Numbered from the stretch's first letter, positions 1 to 7,738 are shown. The stretch: DNA of 11,298 nucleotides from Candidatus Stygibacter frigidus (GCA_030765325.1 JAVCCT010000104.1:1-11298), one strand, 5' to 3'. Numbers and translations: made by a program. Notes: a model not told the origin generated them from the sequence alone.

Positions 1-858
1 TGTATATTCCTGAAGTTTTATCTTAGAAGGCATTGTAAACTTCAGGGAACCATAAATGCTATCTATGTCATCTGGAACTATTAATTCTACTTTAATATCA
101 TCTTTATTTATTTTACCTACCAGAGAATCTTTTCCTTCAATCTTAGCAGTAACTTTCTGGGGAGAGAAAGTGATATTTTCCTTTCCCATATATTTGATAG
201 GAATTAATGGAATAGTTTTAATTGTGTTCATATTACTATTAAATCTTACCACTATTTCTCGAGTACTAAGCTCAATCAATTGTGAGGGACTCACTAAAGC
301 AACCCGCAAACTGTTATTATCAATATCTCGTTTGTTCACTGGCTCTGATTTTATTCCTTCCAGTTTATCAAGGAGTTTTTCTGGTCCTTTTACTTCAACT
401 GTGCTGGTTCTCAAATCAAATTTCTGTTTCTGGAAAAACTTCTCATCGCTATTTGATGAAAAAGAAAGGATTACAGGTTTTTGTCTGGTGATTATCCGAT
501 CCATTTCCACCATTTTAACTTTATGCTTAAAACCCACAATATATTCAATCTGTTTTTCTGAACAGATAATATTGTCTATATTCAAATGAATAGAGTTCAT
601 CCCATACTTCAATTTACTACCTTCTTCACGGTAATAAATATTCTGATGTCTGAATAAAAGTATATTCACGCCACTAGTTTTCAAGGTGATTTCGATTTCT
701 GGAGATTGAAATATGTCTGGAGATAAATTTACTGGTACAGGTTCAAAGGTCAGGGGAATTGAAACTGTTTCTTCCTGCACAGATAGCAACACACTCTGCA
801 GCCATAAAAAAACAGCCATACAGACAGCTAAAAACCAGATCCAGATATATTTTTTCAT
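1..858 (-). CDS. YbbR-like (CdaR-type) membrane-anchored protein, 3' end missing
   Basis: Reading the minus strand from ATG 858 gives 286 codons without a stop, running in frame off the left edge. The product starts with a short charged stretch (MKKYIWIWF) and one hydrophobic segment at about residues 4-24 containing FLWLQS, the usual N-terminal anchor of YbbR proteins. What follows is a beta-rich series of modules: IPLTFEPVPVNL near 35-46, then EITLKTSG, then STVEVKGPEKLLDKLEGI near 155-172, then IPLIPIKYMGKENITFSPQKV near 220-240. Alternation of 'VPV...P' and 'VxVxGPxxLLxxL' is typical of YbbR repeats. In Firmicutes the family member CdaR regulates the diadenylate cyclase CdaA. No cyclase gene is next to this one, so a c-di-AMP role is unproven. 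The start is unusual: no clear ribosome site precedes it, because a hairpin with a T-run ends six bases upstream. An in-frame TGA further up excludes a longer form. Confidence 0.72.
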   Translation of the reverse strand, partial: MKKYIWIWFLAVCMAVFLWLQSVLLSVQEETVSIPLTFEPVPVNLSPDIFQSPEIEITLKTSGVNILLFRHQNIYYREEGSKLKYGMNSIHLNIDNIICSEKQIEYIVGFKHKVKMVEMDRIITRQKPVILSFSSNSDEKFFQKQKFDLRTSTVEVKGPEKLLDKLEGIKSEPVNKRDIDNNSLRVALVSPSQLIELSTREIVVRFNSNMNTIKTIPLIPIKYMGKENITFSPQKVTAKIEGKDSLVGKINKDDIKVELIVPDDIDSIYGSLKFTMPSKIKLQEYT

Positions 859-863
859 AATAT

Positions 864-895
864 AAAAAAACGACTTCTCTCAAGAAAAGTCGTTT
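864..895 (-). terminator. Intrinsic-terminator-like hairpin between the HEAT-repeat gene and the YbbR gene
   Basis: On the minus strand a nine-base-pair stem (AAACGACTT paired with AAGTCGTTT, arms at 895-887 and 876-868) encloses a ten-base loop and runs directly into seven T. It begins 18 bases after the HEAT-repeat gene's stop codon, so it looks like that gene's terminator. The T-run ends six bases before the YbbR start codon, so it could instead attenuate or regulate that gene. Confidence 0.68.
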
Positions 896-913
896 CCTTG
901 CATATTCTTTTTA

Positions 914-1735
914 TTAACGTCTGATAATCCTGAACAGCTTTTCTCCCATGTAAGAAACTTTCTCATTTTCGTCATTTTTCCAGTCTTCAATGGTCTGCTG
1001 TGTAAGAAGGACAAATTCTTGCGATTGCTCATTGCGATTGCGCTGAACAATGATATTTGCCAGTTTTTTCATCGATACCCAGATAGTTTTCACCCGAGTG
1101 TCATCTGCTTCAACCAGCCACTCACGAATATAAGGAAATACTATTATGGGATTGCTGCGAGCTACCTGGGTTAAAATATGAGTGATTTTTTTCTGAACTT
1201 CTATTTTGTCATCATCAATAGCATTACTGATGAACTCCATAATGAAATTAGGATCACTATTACTTATATTTTCCATACCATGAAATGATAGTGCTCTTTT
1301 ATTTTCATCTTCAGAATGTATCCATTTACTCATCCGCTCTTTCATCAGATCAGGATATTTTCTCCACATCTCATTTACGATGCTTTCTGCTTCCCAGGGA
1401 GTTGATTTATAACAGTTATCAAGGATATTTAATATCTCTTCGGGGTCATCCTGAAAAAGGTGGAAATAAAAAAATACTGCTGTTGCTCTAATACCATAAA
1501 ACTTGTGATCAAGCATTTTTCTAATAAGCGGTTCGATTTTATCTGCATCTTGATTTTTTGCTAAATAAGTTCCCAAATGTTCTCTTATAAAATAATTAGG
1601 GGTATTTGCCACTTTGTAGATTTCTTTTTCTACCTTTTCAGCTTTACCCTCTTCAAGGAGTGTAAATAGTTTATTTACTAATTCCTTAAGATTTTTTATG
1701 TCTTCATTATCAAGTCGCCCAATTTTATTGAACAT
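914..1735 (-). CDS. HEAT-repeat protein, possible AlkD-like DNA alkylation repair fold
   Basis: A 273-residue, wholly alpha-helical, charged soluble protein with no signal peptide or membrane segment. Helix pairs recur about every 35-40 residues from residue 10 to the end, as in HEAT/ARM proteins. The stretch FYGIRATAVFFYFHL (79-93), then TPWEAESIVNEMWRKYP (112-128), KWIHSEDENKRALSFHGM (137-154) and KITHILTQVARSNPIIV (183-199) resembles AlkD-family proteins, which remove alkylated bases. There a Trp-Asp pair, an Arg and a further Trp line the DNA groove. Here W114-E115, W138 and R147 are possible counterparts, but Glu replaces Asp and I cannot align them with certainty, so glycosylase activity is not claimed. 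I chose ATG 1735, which has AGTAGGA just upstream, over the in-frame TTG at 1774, which has no ribosome site. The gene lies 146 bases after the nucleotidase gene and is followed by a terminator-like hairpin. A plain scaffold HEAT protein is the alternative. Confidence 0.7.
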   Translation of the reverse strand: MFNKIGRLDNEDIKNLKELVNKLFTLLEEGKAEKVEKEIYKVANTPNYFIREHLGTYLAKNQDADKIEPLIRKMLDHKFYGIRATAVFFYFHLFQDDPEEILNILDNCYKSTPWEAESIVNEMWRKYPDLMKERMSKWIHSEDENKRALSFHGMENISNSDPNFIMEFISNAIDDDKIEVQKKITHILTQVARSNPIIVFPYIREWLVEADDTRVKTIWVSMKKLANIIVQRNRNEQSQEFVLLTQQTIEDWKNDENEKVSYMGEKLFRIIRR

Positions 1736-1766
1736 AAATCCTACTCTTTTTTTTATTTGCTTTTGA

Positions 1767-1783
1767 TTACCCAATTAGGGTAA
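1767..1783. promoter_or_regulatory. Short palindrome upstream of the HEAT-repeat gene
   Basis: TTACCC and GGGTAA flank a five-base A/T spacer, giving a perfect six-base inverted repeat about 30 bases before the ATG at 1735. No T-run follows it on either strand in terminator order, so an operator-like site or a 5' leader hairpin is more plausible than a terminator. The regulator is unknown. Confidence 0.3.
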
Positions 1784-1881
1784 AAAAGGATTAAATTTAC
1801 TCTTTCCAGTCTCTCACTTGCCATTAAAACAAATTAATCAAACTACCCTGAAAAGTCAAATTATTTATAATATTTCTTTCT

Positions 1882-3564
1882 CTATTCCTCTGGTGTATCC
1901 AGATTCGATAATTCTTTTTGAAGGTTACTGCTGATTTTTGATTTATCATTCCGAGTCCATCTGTCATCAATTTTTGCACTTACAGGAGAATTGTTTTTTA
2001 TGTAATTTACGATATTATCTCGTAAAGTAGATTCCAGATATGTGATCTGGCTATCAGGAAGCTTAGTCAGCATCGCCAGTCCAGCATTTCCCTGTAAAAG
2101 AAAATCAGTAGTTGCCACTTTATATATTTTATCTGCCTGCCAGGGTTCTCCCTGGATTTCCAGACTTGTCACACGGTCAAAATCCGGTCTTTTTCTGCTA
2201 TACACCACATTAGCACCTGAAATGCGTAATCCATGCCTTGATCCTGAAACTCGCAATTCGATTATATCTTTGAGTAATTTACCATCAATTTCCATTATCA
2301 CCATTGCATTATCAAAAGGCATTACATTAAATACGTCACGATATGTGATAGGACCTTTACTGATAGCCCCTCTGATACCACCCAGATTCAGGAATGAAAA
2401 ATCTGCATCACCTGCCCAGACCATGGCATCACAAACCATGTTTCCAATCAGGCTTTGAGCATCTCCATCCTTGGTGAGATGAATAGCAGCCGTGCCTATA
2501 ACTTCGTCCATTCCTGCCTCAGCAAGCTGCTGCTGCTCTGAAATTGTTTTAGCTATCTCAGGTTCTGGAATGAACTCATCTTCAAACATGGTAACCATCA
2601 TTCCTTCGCGCATTGCCGGTAATTCATATCCAGATATAGTTTTAGTTTCAGGGTCAATTTTCAGGGTAATGTGCCCGATACCGCTACCGTAAGCATATCC
2701 CTGAACAACCAGAGTATGGGTTACCGGGTCTTCCCAGGGCTCAGCAATACCTTTGTGTATATGCCCACCGACCATAAAATCAATGCCATCCACTTCGTGG
2801 GCTATTTCCTGGGCATCATAACCCCAGCGGCGTTCTTCCTGCGCCTCATTATTTTTGCCATAACGCTGCTGGTAGGCTGGCTCTGGACTATAAGGCAGTC
2901 CCATATGCCCGACCAGAAATACGAGGTCAGCATTCTCTTTTTCTTTAACGATTTTTATGTATTTTTCTATTTCTGGTTTAGCGGGACGAAATTCCACATT
3001 TTTTATATTCTCTGGGAAACTCATCATCTTGGTATCTGTAGTTGTTACACCTATCACAGCTATCCGAAGACCCATCTTTTCAAACATTTCATAAGGCCGG
3101 GCATAATCTACCAATTCGCCTGTGGTTCTATCAAAAATATTACATGAAAGGATTGGGAACTTTGCCAAGGCAAGAGTTTTCTTCAAGTCATCTTCGCCAA
3201 TATCATACTCATGATTACCAAGTACCAGCAGATCATATCCCACTTTGTTCATGTATTCTACAACCGCTTTACCTTTTGTTACCGTGCCAATTGGATGACC
3301 TTGAAAAAAATCACCTGCATCAATGAGAAAATTATCGCGCTTAGCATTTGATTTATCCCGGATTCCGTCGATATATCTGGCGTGTGATCCTCCTCCGCCC
3401 AAATCTGGAGGGAAATCAGGATTCATAAAGGTTGCTTCATAGGGATCAATACCACCGTGAATATCATTTGTCCATAATATATCAAGGCGCAAATCTTCAG
3501 CAAATAAGACTGCTGAGAATGTGCAAAGAAATATCAGTAAGATTCCTAAAACTAATTTTTGCAT
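1882..3564 (-). CDS. Secreted 5'-nucleotidase / metallophosphatase (UshA family)
   Basis: A 560-residue protein of the two-domain 5'-nucleotidase/UDP-sugar hydrolase/cyclic phosphodiesterase family, which hydrolyses nucleotides outside the cytoplasm so that nucleoside and phosphate can be taken up. A signal peptide covers residues 1-22 (cut near LFA/ED). The N-terminal metallophosphatase domain keeps all the metal motifs: TNDIHGG (D34, H36), DAGDFFQG (82-89, D85), LGNHEYD (115-121, N117, H118), VGHMG (218-222) and GGHIHKG (266-272). The C-terminal substrate domain has IGNMVCDAM (373-381), NLGGIRGA (393-400), VMPFDNAM (414-421) and TDFLLQGNAG (486-495). Both domains look intact and full length. 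The start is ATG 3564, sharing its A with the upstream stop (TAATG) and preceded by GGCAGG. An in-frame TTG at 3579 would put five residues before the signal peptide and is less likely. Translational coupling to the barrel gene implies a joint envelope function. Exact substrate cannot be told. Confidence 0.92.
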   Translation of the reverse strand: MQKLVLGILLIFLCTFSAVLFAEDLRLDILWTNDIHGGIDPYEATFMNPDFPPDLGGGGSHARYIDGIRDKSNAKRDNFLIDAGDFFQGHPIGTVTKGKAVVEYMNKVGYDLLVLGNHEYDIGEDDLKKTLALAKFPILSCNIFDRTTGELVDYARPYEMFEKMGLRIAVIGVTTTDTKMMSFPENIKNVEFRPAKPEIEKYIKIVKEKENADLVFLVGHMGLPYSPEPAYQQRYGKNNEAQEERRWGYDAQEIAHEVDGIDFMVGGHIHKGIAEPWEDPVTHTLVVQGYAYGSGIGHITLKIDPETKTISGYELPAMREGMMVTMFEDEFIPEPEIAKTISEQQQLAEAGMDEVIGTAAIHLTKDGDAQSLIGNMVCDAMVWAGDADFSFLNLGGIRGAISKGPITYRDVFNVMPFDNAMVIMEIDGKLLKDIIELRVSGSRHGLRISGANVVYSRKRPDFDRVTSLEIQGEPWQADKIYKVATTDFLLQGNAGLAMLTKLPDSQITYLESTLRDNIVNYIKNNSPVSAKIDDRWTRNDKSKISSNLQKELSNLDTPEE

Positions 3565-4988
3565 TATTTTACCTGCCAATGCCAGGTGAAGCTCGCCTGA
3601 AGGGTTATCAGGCTCTCATCTACCTGATCAGGGTTATTCCAGTCACGATCAGAGGGAACCTGTTCATTCCACAGTCCGTCCCGATCATAGTAACTATCCA
3701 TAAATAGATCCAATTGATCATATTTTCTCAGGGAATATTCCATTCCCAGATCCACATCTATCATATTCATCAATTTAAAGCCAGTTCCTGCTGTAAATGA
3801 TGGCATTGTAACTTTCCTGGCAAATTCAGTATCGCCATCAGTAAAGATATAATAACTGGTTTTATAGTTAAAACCAAATCTCATAGGTAATTTCTGGTTT
3901 ATTTGATGCTCAATACCCATATAGAAATTAGTCACATCAGAAAATTTATCATCGATATCGCTATAATTTACCCTTTCTACGTCGAAATTCATAAATGTTT
4001 TCCATAAATTGCGAGGATGATATCTGAAGCCGATTCTATAACTGCCAGGAATTATATAATTGCCAAGATCTTCTTCCAGAGTATCCTGCCAGTAAAGGCT
4101 GTCAAGTTCTCCGCCAGCAGAGGTGGTATCTATGAAAATATCTTCAGAATTTATACCGTCCCAAATGCCACTAATAGTTCGATTTAATTCTGTTTTCATC
4201 TGCATGGCAAAGCCCAGATCAAGGCGTTCATTCATGTGATAAGCAAACCCTAATCCAAGTTTCCAGGCATCCTCAAAATCTCCACTGATCTCTATATTCC
4301 GATCTGGCAGGTCATCGCTCAGTTCTTTTGCAGCATCTGTCCAGATTATCTTTTGTGAATAATTCCAGTCACCTGTCAATTGCTGCATCTGAATTCCAGC
4401 AGATAACCAATTTTGCCAACTAATACCCATTGACAGGTTAATACCGCTTAAGTCACCTTCTGTTTCCAGGAAGTTACGGGCGATTATAGGCGGATATCCA
4501 TCAGGAGAATTATCACCGGAATTTCCAGAATCAGTGTTTCCGTCATTACGCACCTGTTCTTCATAATTGCTGTTGAAATCAATTACTGGATTATAACCCA
4601 GATTAATTCCAATACCCATATTATCCACTTGCATTTTATAACTGATATTGCCGATAAAATTACCGTAACTATTAGTATTACTCACATAATTGGCATCATT
4701 AATATATCCGTCGAAGAAATTATACATGGGAATACTTCTATATTCGCTGTTGAACACAGTACCAGGATTAAATTGAAAAGTGATTCCCTCAGACAGGAGT
4801 CCTGTTAATCCAGGATTCAATGAAATACTGCCAGGATCTCCCAGATTGTACATTCCAGCCCTTCCCATTGAAAGAAGCCGGGCATCACCATTAAATACTT
4901 GATTACCATTTTGCATATCGAGTATCGAATAGGCACTCAGACTAAAAACTGCTAATAAAAGCGTTATAACTAACAATATTCGCTTCAT
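3564..4988 (-). CDS. Outer-membrane beta-barrel protein, PorV/FadL-like
   Basis: A 474-residue outer-membrane protein candidate. A signal peptide (MKRILLVITLLLAVFSLSA) ends near residue 19. Residues 34-60, GDARLLSMGRAG then DPGSISLNPG, match the conserved start of the PorV/UPF0164 and OmpP1/FadL group, where small residues and an 'NPG/NPA' turn form the N-terminal plug region. The rest alternates aromatic strands with polar turns (GIGINLGYNP, LGLGFAYHMNERLDLGFAMQM, YRIGFRYHP, LPMRFGFNYKTSYYIF) and closes with strand SFTWHWQVK, lacking the usual terminal Phe. Residues 148-166 form an Asn/Asp/Gly/Ser-rich loop, probably surface exposed. FadL proteins carry hydrophobic compounds and PorV-type proteins shuttle secreted proteins; which applies here is open. 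The start has a strong GGAGGAAA site at 4992-4999. It begins 19 bases after the helix-hairpin-helix barrel gene and overlaps the nucleotidase gene by one base. Confidence 0.8.
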   Translation of the reverse strand: MKRILLVITLLLAVFSLSAYSILDMQNGNQVFNGDARLLSMGRAGMYNLGDPGSISLNPGLTGLLSEGITFQFNPGTVFNSEYRSIPMYNFFDGYINDANYVSNTNSYGNFIGNISYKMQVDNMGIGINLGYNPVIDFNSNYEEQVRNDGNTDSGNSGDNSPDGYPPIIARNFLETEGDLSGINLSMGISWQNWLSAGIQMQQLTGDWNYSQKIIWTDAAKELSDDLPDRNIEISGDFEDAWKLGLGFAYHMNERLDLGFAMQMKTELNRTISGIWDGINSEDIFIDTTSAGGELDSLYWQDTLEEDLGNYIIPGSYRIGFRYHPRNLWKTFMNFDVERVNYSDIDDKFSDVTNFYMGIEHQINQKLPMRFGFNYKTSYYIFTDGDTEFARKVTMPSFTAGTGFKLMNMIDVDLGMEYSLRKYDQLDLFMDSYYDRDGLWNEQVPSDRDWNNPDQVDESLITLQASFTWHWQVK

Positions 4989-4991
4989 CTA

Positions 4992-4999
4992 TTTCCTCC
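4992..4999 (-). promoter_or_regulatory. Strong ribosome binding site of the PorV/FadL-like gene
   Basis: GGAGGAAA lies three bases before the start codon region at 4988 on the minus strand, with its GGAGG core about six bases away. It is among the best matches to the anti-Shine-Dalgarno sequence in the window and fixes the ATG at 4988. Confidence 0.7.
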
Positions 5000-5007
5000 G
5001 GGTTTTC

Positions 5008-6549
5008 TTAAAATTTATAATCAAGCTGCAGCTTGATAGTATTTATTTCTTTTCTTACTTTATTATATACCCAGGGATCTCCTGTATCTGGGGCATCATT
5101 CCACCAGGCACGGTATTCATAAGCTCGGGTATTATATTTTTTATATTTATATTTCAGGCTCAAATATAGATTGTCTGATATTCTGTCAGAAATTGTGAAC
5201 CAGAATTTAAATCCGTCTTCTCCAAAAAAGTCTATCTCAGTATCTTCCCAGTCCCAGTGGGATAAGCCATTACTATCCCAGAGCATAAATGCGCCCTGAG
5301 TTTTCAGCAGATCATTGAAATGGTGCGTATAATCCACACAGATATAATCTGCATAACTGCGTGAAGATCCCTCAGAGGTTGTATTACCGCCAATATCGCC
5401 ATCATTGCTCAAATACACATAAGGGGGTCCCCAAACTGTTAAATATCTGTATTCCAGTGAAATCCGATCGAAATTCGATAAATTAGCAATAGCTCTGAAA
5501 GTTGTTTCATCTGTGATAGATACGGCTCGCTCAGCAAAATCGTCATAACGGTTTTCCTGATGTTTATGCTTCAATCTCAGGCTCATTTGATAGATTGGTC
5601 TAAAATCAAGTTCTCCCTGGAAACGGATGCTTTTACGTAGATCGCATTTACGTTCCCAGATATCGATATAGGCTCTGGAAAGAGTCAGCTTTTCATTGAA
5701 TCTATAGCGGGTCTCAAAATATACTCCCCGTTCTGCCTGGGCTTGAGCTTGATTGGAATAGAGATCATTAAGTAAAGAATTGGTCAAGGTATAAGCATAA
5801 TTATCAAGGGCAGTATTATCAAATTTTTGATGTTCACTAAATCCTCTGGCGTAGGGATTGTCAAAATCAAGATCATAATCACGATAAAGAGTGAGTAGAT
5901 ATAGATTATCCCACTGTGTATAAGTGCTTAGCACTATTGCTCCCGGATCATCACCCAAAGCAACTTCGTTTCCATCTACCTGAAGTTCGGCATATTCACC
6001 TTCAAAGGAAGTGTTACCAAGGGTGGTGCGCCAGTCCATACCGAATACTCTTCTGTAATCACGCTCATAATCGTCTGTTGAAGTGGAATATAATGCCAGT
6101 ATTTCGCTGTCGGGATCTTTCCATTTCCCAAAAGCATCATCGCTGGAGCGGAAAAGATAACCGGTCAGACTGTCAGGATCAACTACAAAATCCTTATCAT
6201 ATAAGGATTCATAACCGCTCACGCCCACTTCAGTTCCGGCAATAGGAGACCAGGCAAATCTTCCACCAGTTGTAGATTCATTAACCCAGTCAAGGCGTGG
6301 AGCCATTTTAATTACGAAAGGATTTGTGGTTCCCGGATCAGAATAGCCATTAAAGAATTCTTCAGCTTTTGCCAGCTCTTCATTATCAAATCTGCGGGTC
6401 ATGGTTATATAACTGAATACATTATCATCATTTTCATCAATAACGCCATCATGATTACTGTCATAAACCACAGCATCTTTTTTGTCATTGGAATAAAAGA
6501 GGGCACCATAGAAATTTTGATGAGTAAATTCTCCTGCTACTCCACGCAA
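5008..6549 (-). CDS. C-terminal part of the frameshifted helix-hairpin-helix/outer-membrane barrel protein
   Basis: This 513-residue frame begins at an in-frame TTG at 6549 with no ribosome site and no signal peptide, so it is almost certainly not an independent gene. It continues the product of the frame ending at 6537. Reading back past the TTG gives RSQEFN, then LRGVAGEFTH, which fits directly after TPDLS of the upstream frame. The content is beta-barrel-like: many alternating strands (NLYLLTLYRDYDLDF, YFETRYRFNEKLTLSRAYID, LYLSLKYKYKKYNTRAYEYR), Tyr/Asp-rich turns and a terminal strand TIKLQLDYKF ending in Phe, the usual outer-membrane assembly signal. Residues 30-41 (DSNHDGVIDEND) form an EF-hand/dockerin-like calcium loop in an expected surface loop. 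Its stop lies 19 bases before the PorV/FadL-like gene. In the intact state the whole protein would be about 878 residues. Confidence 0.75.
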   Translation of the reverse strand: MRGVAGEFTHQNFYGALFYSNDKKDAVVYDSNHDGVIDENDDNVFSYITMTRRFDNEELAKAEEFFNGYSDPGTTNPFVIKMAPRLDWVNESTTGGRFAWSPIAGTEVGVSGYESLYDKDFVVDPDSLTGYLFRSSDDAFGKWKDPDSEILALYSTSTDDYERDYRRVFGMDWRTTLGNTSFEGEYAELQVDGNEVALGDDPGAIVLSTYTQWDNLYLLTLYRDYDLDFDNPYARGFSEHQKFDNTALDNYAYTLTNSLLNDLYSNQAQAQAERGVYFETRYRFNEKLTLSRAYIDIWERKCDLRKSIRFQGELDFRPIYQMSLRLKHKHQENRYDDFAERAVSITDETTFRAIANLSNFDRISLEYRYLTVWGPPYVYLSNDGDIGGNTTSEGSSRSYADYICVDYTHHFNDLLKTQGAFMLWDSNGLSHWDWEDTEIDFFGEDGFKFWFTISDRISDNLYLSLKYKYKKYNTRAYEYRAWWNDAPDTGDPWVYNKVRKEINTIKLQLDYKF

Positions 6550-7643
6550 ATTAAATTCCTGACTGCGGAAAGATCAGGAGTGATCCCGGTGATGCGTTTG
6601 CTGAATCCTGAGCCGGTTTTACGAGCACTGTAAAAATCAGTATTCTCCATTACCAGTCCCTGTCCAAAGGTTGCGCGGTAATTTCCGGCAATTAATTTTA
6701 AATGATTATCACCTGAAATATAGTCATCATAACTGGCAAAATACTTGCCATTATCGACCAGTTTTTCCCCAAAGTCTTTTGATTGCCCACTAAAGTCAAA
6801 CAGAGTAGGTTCACCCCGTTCACTATTATACATGATGCCACCCTTGATCCTGTTTCCCCAGCGGAATCTAAGCTTGGTCATTAAGCTGTAATCATATTTA
6901 TCCATATTAAAATAACCCCAGTAACTCTGCTCTTTAATGCGGGGACAGCCCGTTTGAGTTGTGCCATTAGGCAATAAATTGATCATAGATTCCTTGAACA
7001 TAGTTTCTGGATTCTCTTCATAGGGATTATCAGCATATTTCACCTGAGCATCAAAATAAAAACGCTCTTCCATTTCCTTCTCTTCATCATAATACACATA
7101 ATGACGAAGATTTGATGCACCATAATATGCTATTCCCTCTGTCTGCCGTAAATCACGATAATCGGCAATACTGTCACCTCGAGCTATTCTCTTACGGATT
7201 GATACTGCATCCAGTGGTGAAACATTAGGCATATTAAGCAGATTTGCAAAAGTGAGTCGATTGATATTTCGCGGGGTGATCAGATAATCTTCCCACACGT
7301 CACTCATTCCTTCCTGCATCCCTTCGCTGTTTCCCAATTGCTCGATCAGATATGATATCTCATCTCTACGCTGAGCTGCTTCATCACGATCTTCATAATG
7401 GGATATTATAACCAGAGGTTTGAGTTTATTCAAAGTTGCCTGATCTATCTCTTCTATCTCCCTAAGATCATATATGCTTTTAAAAAAGCTGATATAGGTG
7501 CGATATTTATAAATCGCTTCTGCCTGCTCGTGCGTTACAGGTAATTGATATAGTTCATCCAGATCAGCCCTGTTCAGGTCGATCGGTTCAGCCATCAGAT
7601 TCAAACCAATTACGAAAATAAATAATACTATCAGTCTTCTCAT
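6537..7643 (-). CDS. N-terminal part of secreted helix-hairpin-helix protein (ComEA-like domain plus start of barrel), frameshifted
   Basis: The 368-residue frame starts at ATG 7643, preceded by AAGGA eight bases away. A signal peptide (1-18, cut near LMA/EP) is followed by a ComEA-like helix-hairpin-helix domain at 20-80 (IDLNRADLDELYQLP, then FKSIYDLREIEEIDQATLNKL). A second such domain lies at 122-185 (RNINRLTFANLLNMPNVSP, then DYRDLRQTEGIAYYGASNL). From about 195 the sequence turns into barrel strands, with GNYRATFGQGLVMENTDFYS at 320-339. Helix-hairpin-helix motifs usually bind DNA without sequence preference; ComEA does so in the periplasm during transformation. Related secreted fusions of this motif with a barrel are widespread in Bacteroidota, function unproven. 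After TPDLS (355-359) the frame runs into nine unrelated residues and a stop, while the barrel continues in another frame: a one-base loss near 6568 is the simplest cause. The gene lies 95 bases after tcdA. Confidence 0.85.
   Translation of the reverse strand: MRRLIVLFIFVIGLNLMAEPIDLNRADLDELYQLPVTHEQAEAIYKYRTYISFFKSIYDLREIEEIDQATLNKLKPLVIISHYEDRDEAAQRRDEISYLIEQLGNSEGMQEGMSDVWEDYLITPRNINRLTFANLLNMPNVSPLDAVSIRKRIARGDSIADYRDLRQTEGIAYYGASNLRHYVYYDEEKEMEERFYFDAQVKYADNPYEENPETMFKESMINLLPNGTTQTGCPRIKEQSYWGYFNMDKYDYSLMTKLRFRWGNRIKGGIMYNSERGEPTLFDFSGQSKDFGEKLVDNGKYFASYDDYISGDNHLKLIAGNYRATFGQGLVMENTDFYSARKTGSGFSKRITGITPDLSAVRNLICVE
6564..6573 (-). other. Probable frameshift site in the helix-hairpin-helix/barrel gene
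   Basis: Minus-strand reading at this point is GAT CTT TCC GCA. Adding one C to make TCC CGC joins TPDLS to RSQEFNLRGVAGEF without loss of any expected residue. This fits a one-base deletion, either real or from sequencing. No XXXYYYZ slippery heptamer is present, so programmed -1 frameshifting is not supported. Confidence 0.65.
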
Positions 7644-7738
7644 CAGATATCCTTATCTTTCCATATTTATTTCAGCAAATCATATTTATTTTTACGCCTT
7701 ATTATGTAAAGCATTTTTCGCCTAAATCCTCAGTATTC

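Noticed and set aside
56..589. Plus-strand open frame of 177 codons at the left end
   Set aside because: It lies opposite the YbbR-like gene, which is open to the window edge with a signal anchor and family-like modules. The plus-strand product has no recognisable texture and no ribosome site.
1736..1774. TTG start at 1774 for the HEAT-repeat gene
   Set aside because: No ribosome site precedes it, and the ATG at 1735 has AGTAGGA upstream.
1775..1881. Promoter with TTGACT and TAATTT, 17 bases apart, before the HEAT-repeat gene
   Set aside because: The spacing is good but the -10 match is only three of six in A/T-rich DNA, so it is not distinguishable from chance.
3565..3579. TTG start at 3579 for the nucleotidase gene
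   Set aside because: It adds five residues before a good signal peptide. ATG 3564 has GGCAGG and a one-base coupling with the upstream stop.
6537..6580. Programmed -1 frameshifting in the helix-hairpin-helix/barrel gene
   Set aside because: No X XXY YYZ slippery heptamer occurs in the correct register and no clear stimulatory structure is visible, so a deletion or sequencing error is simpler.
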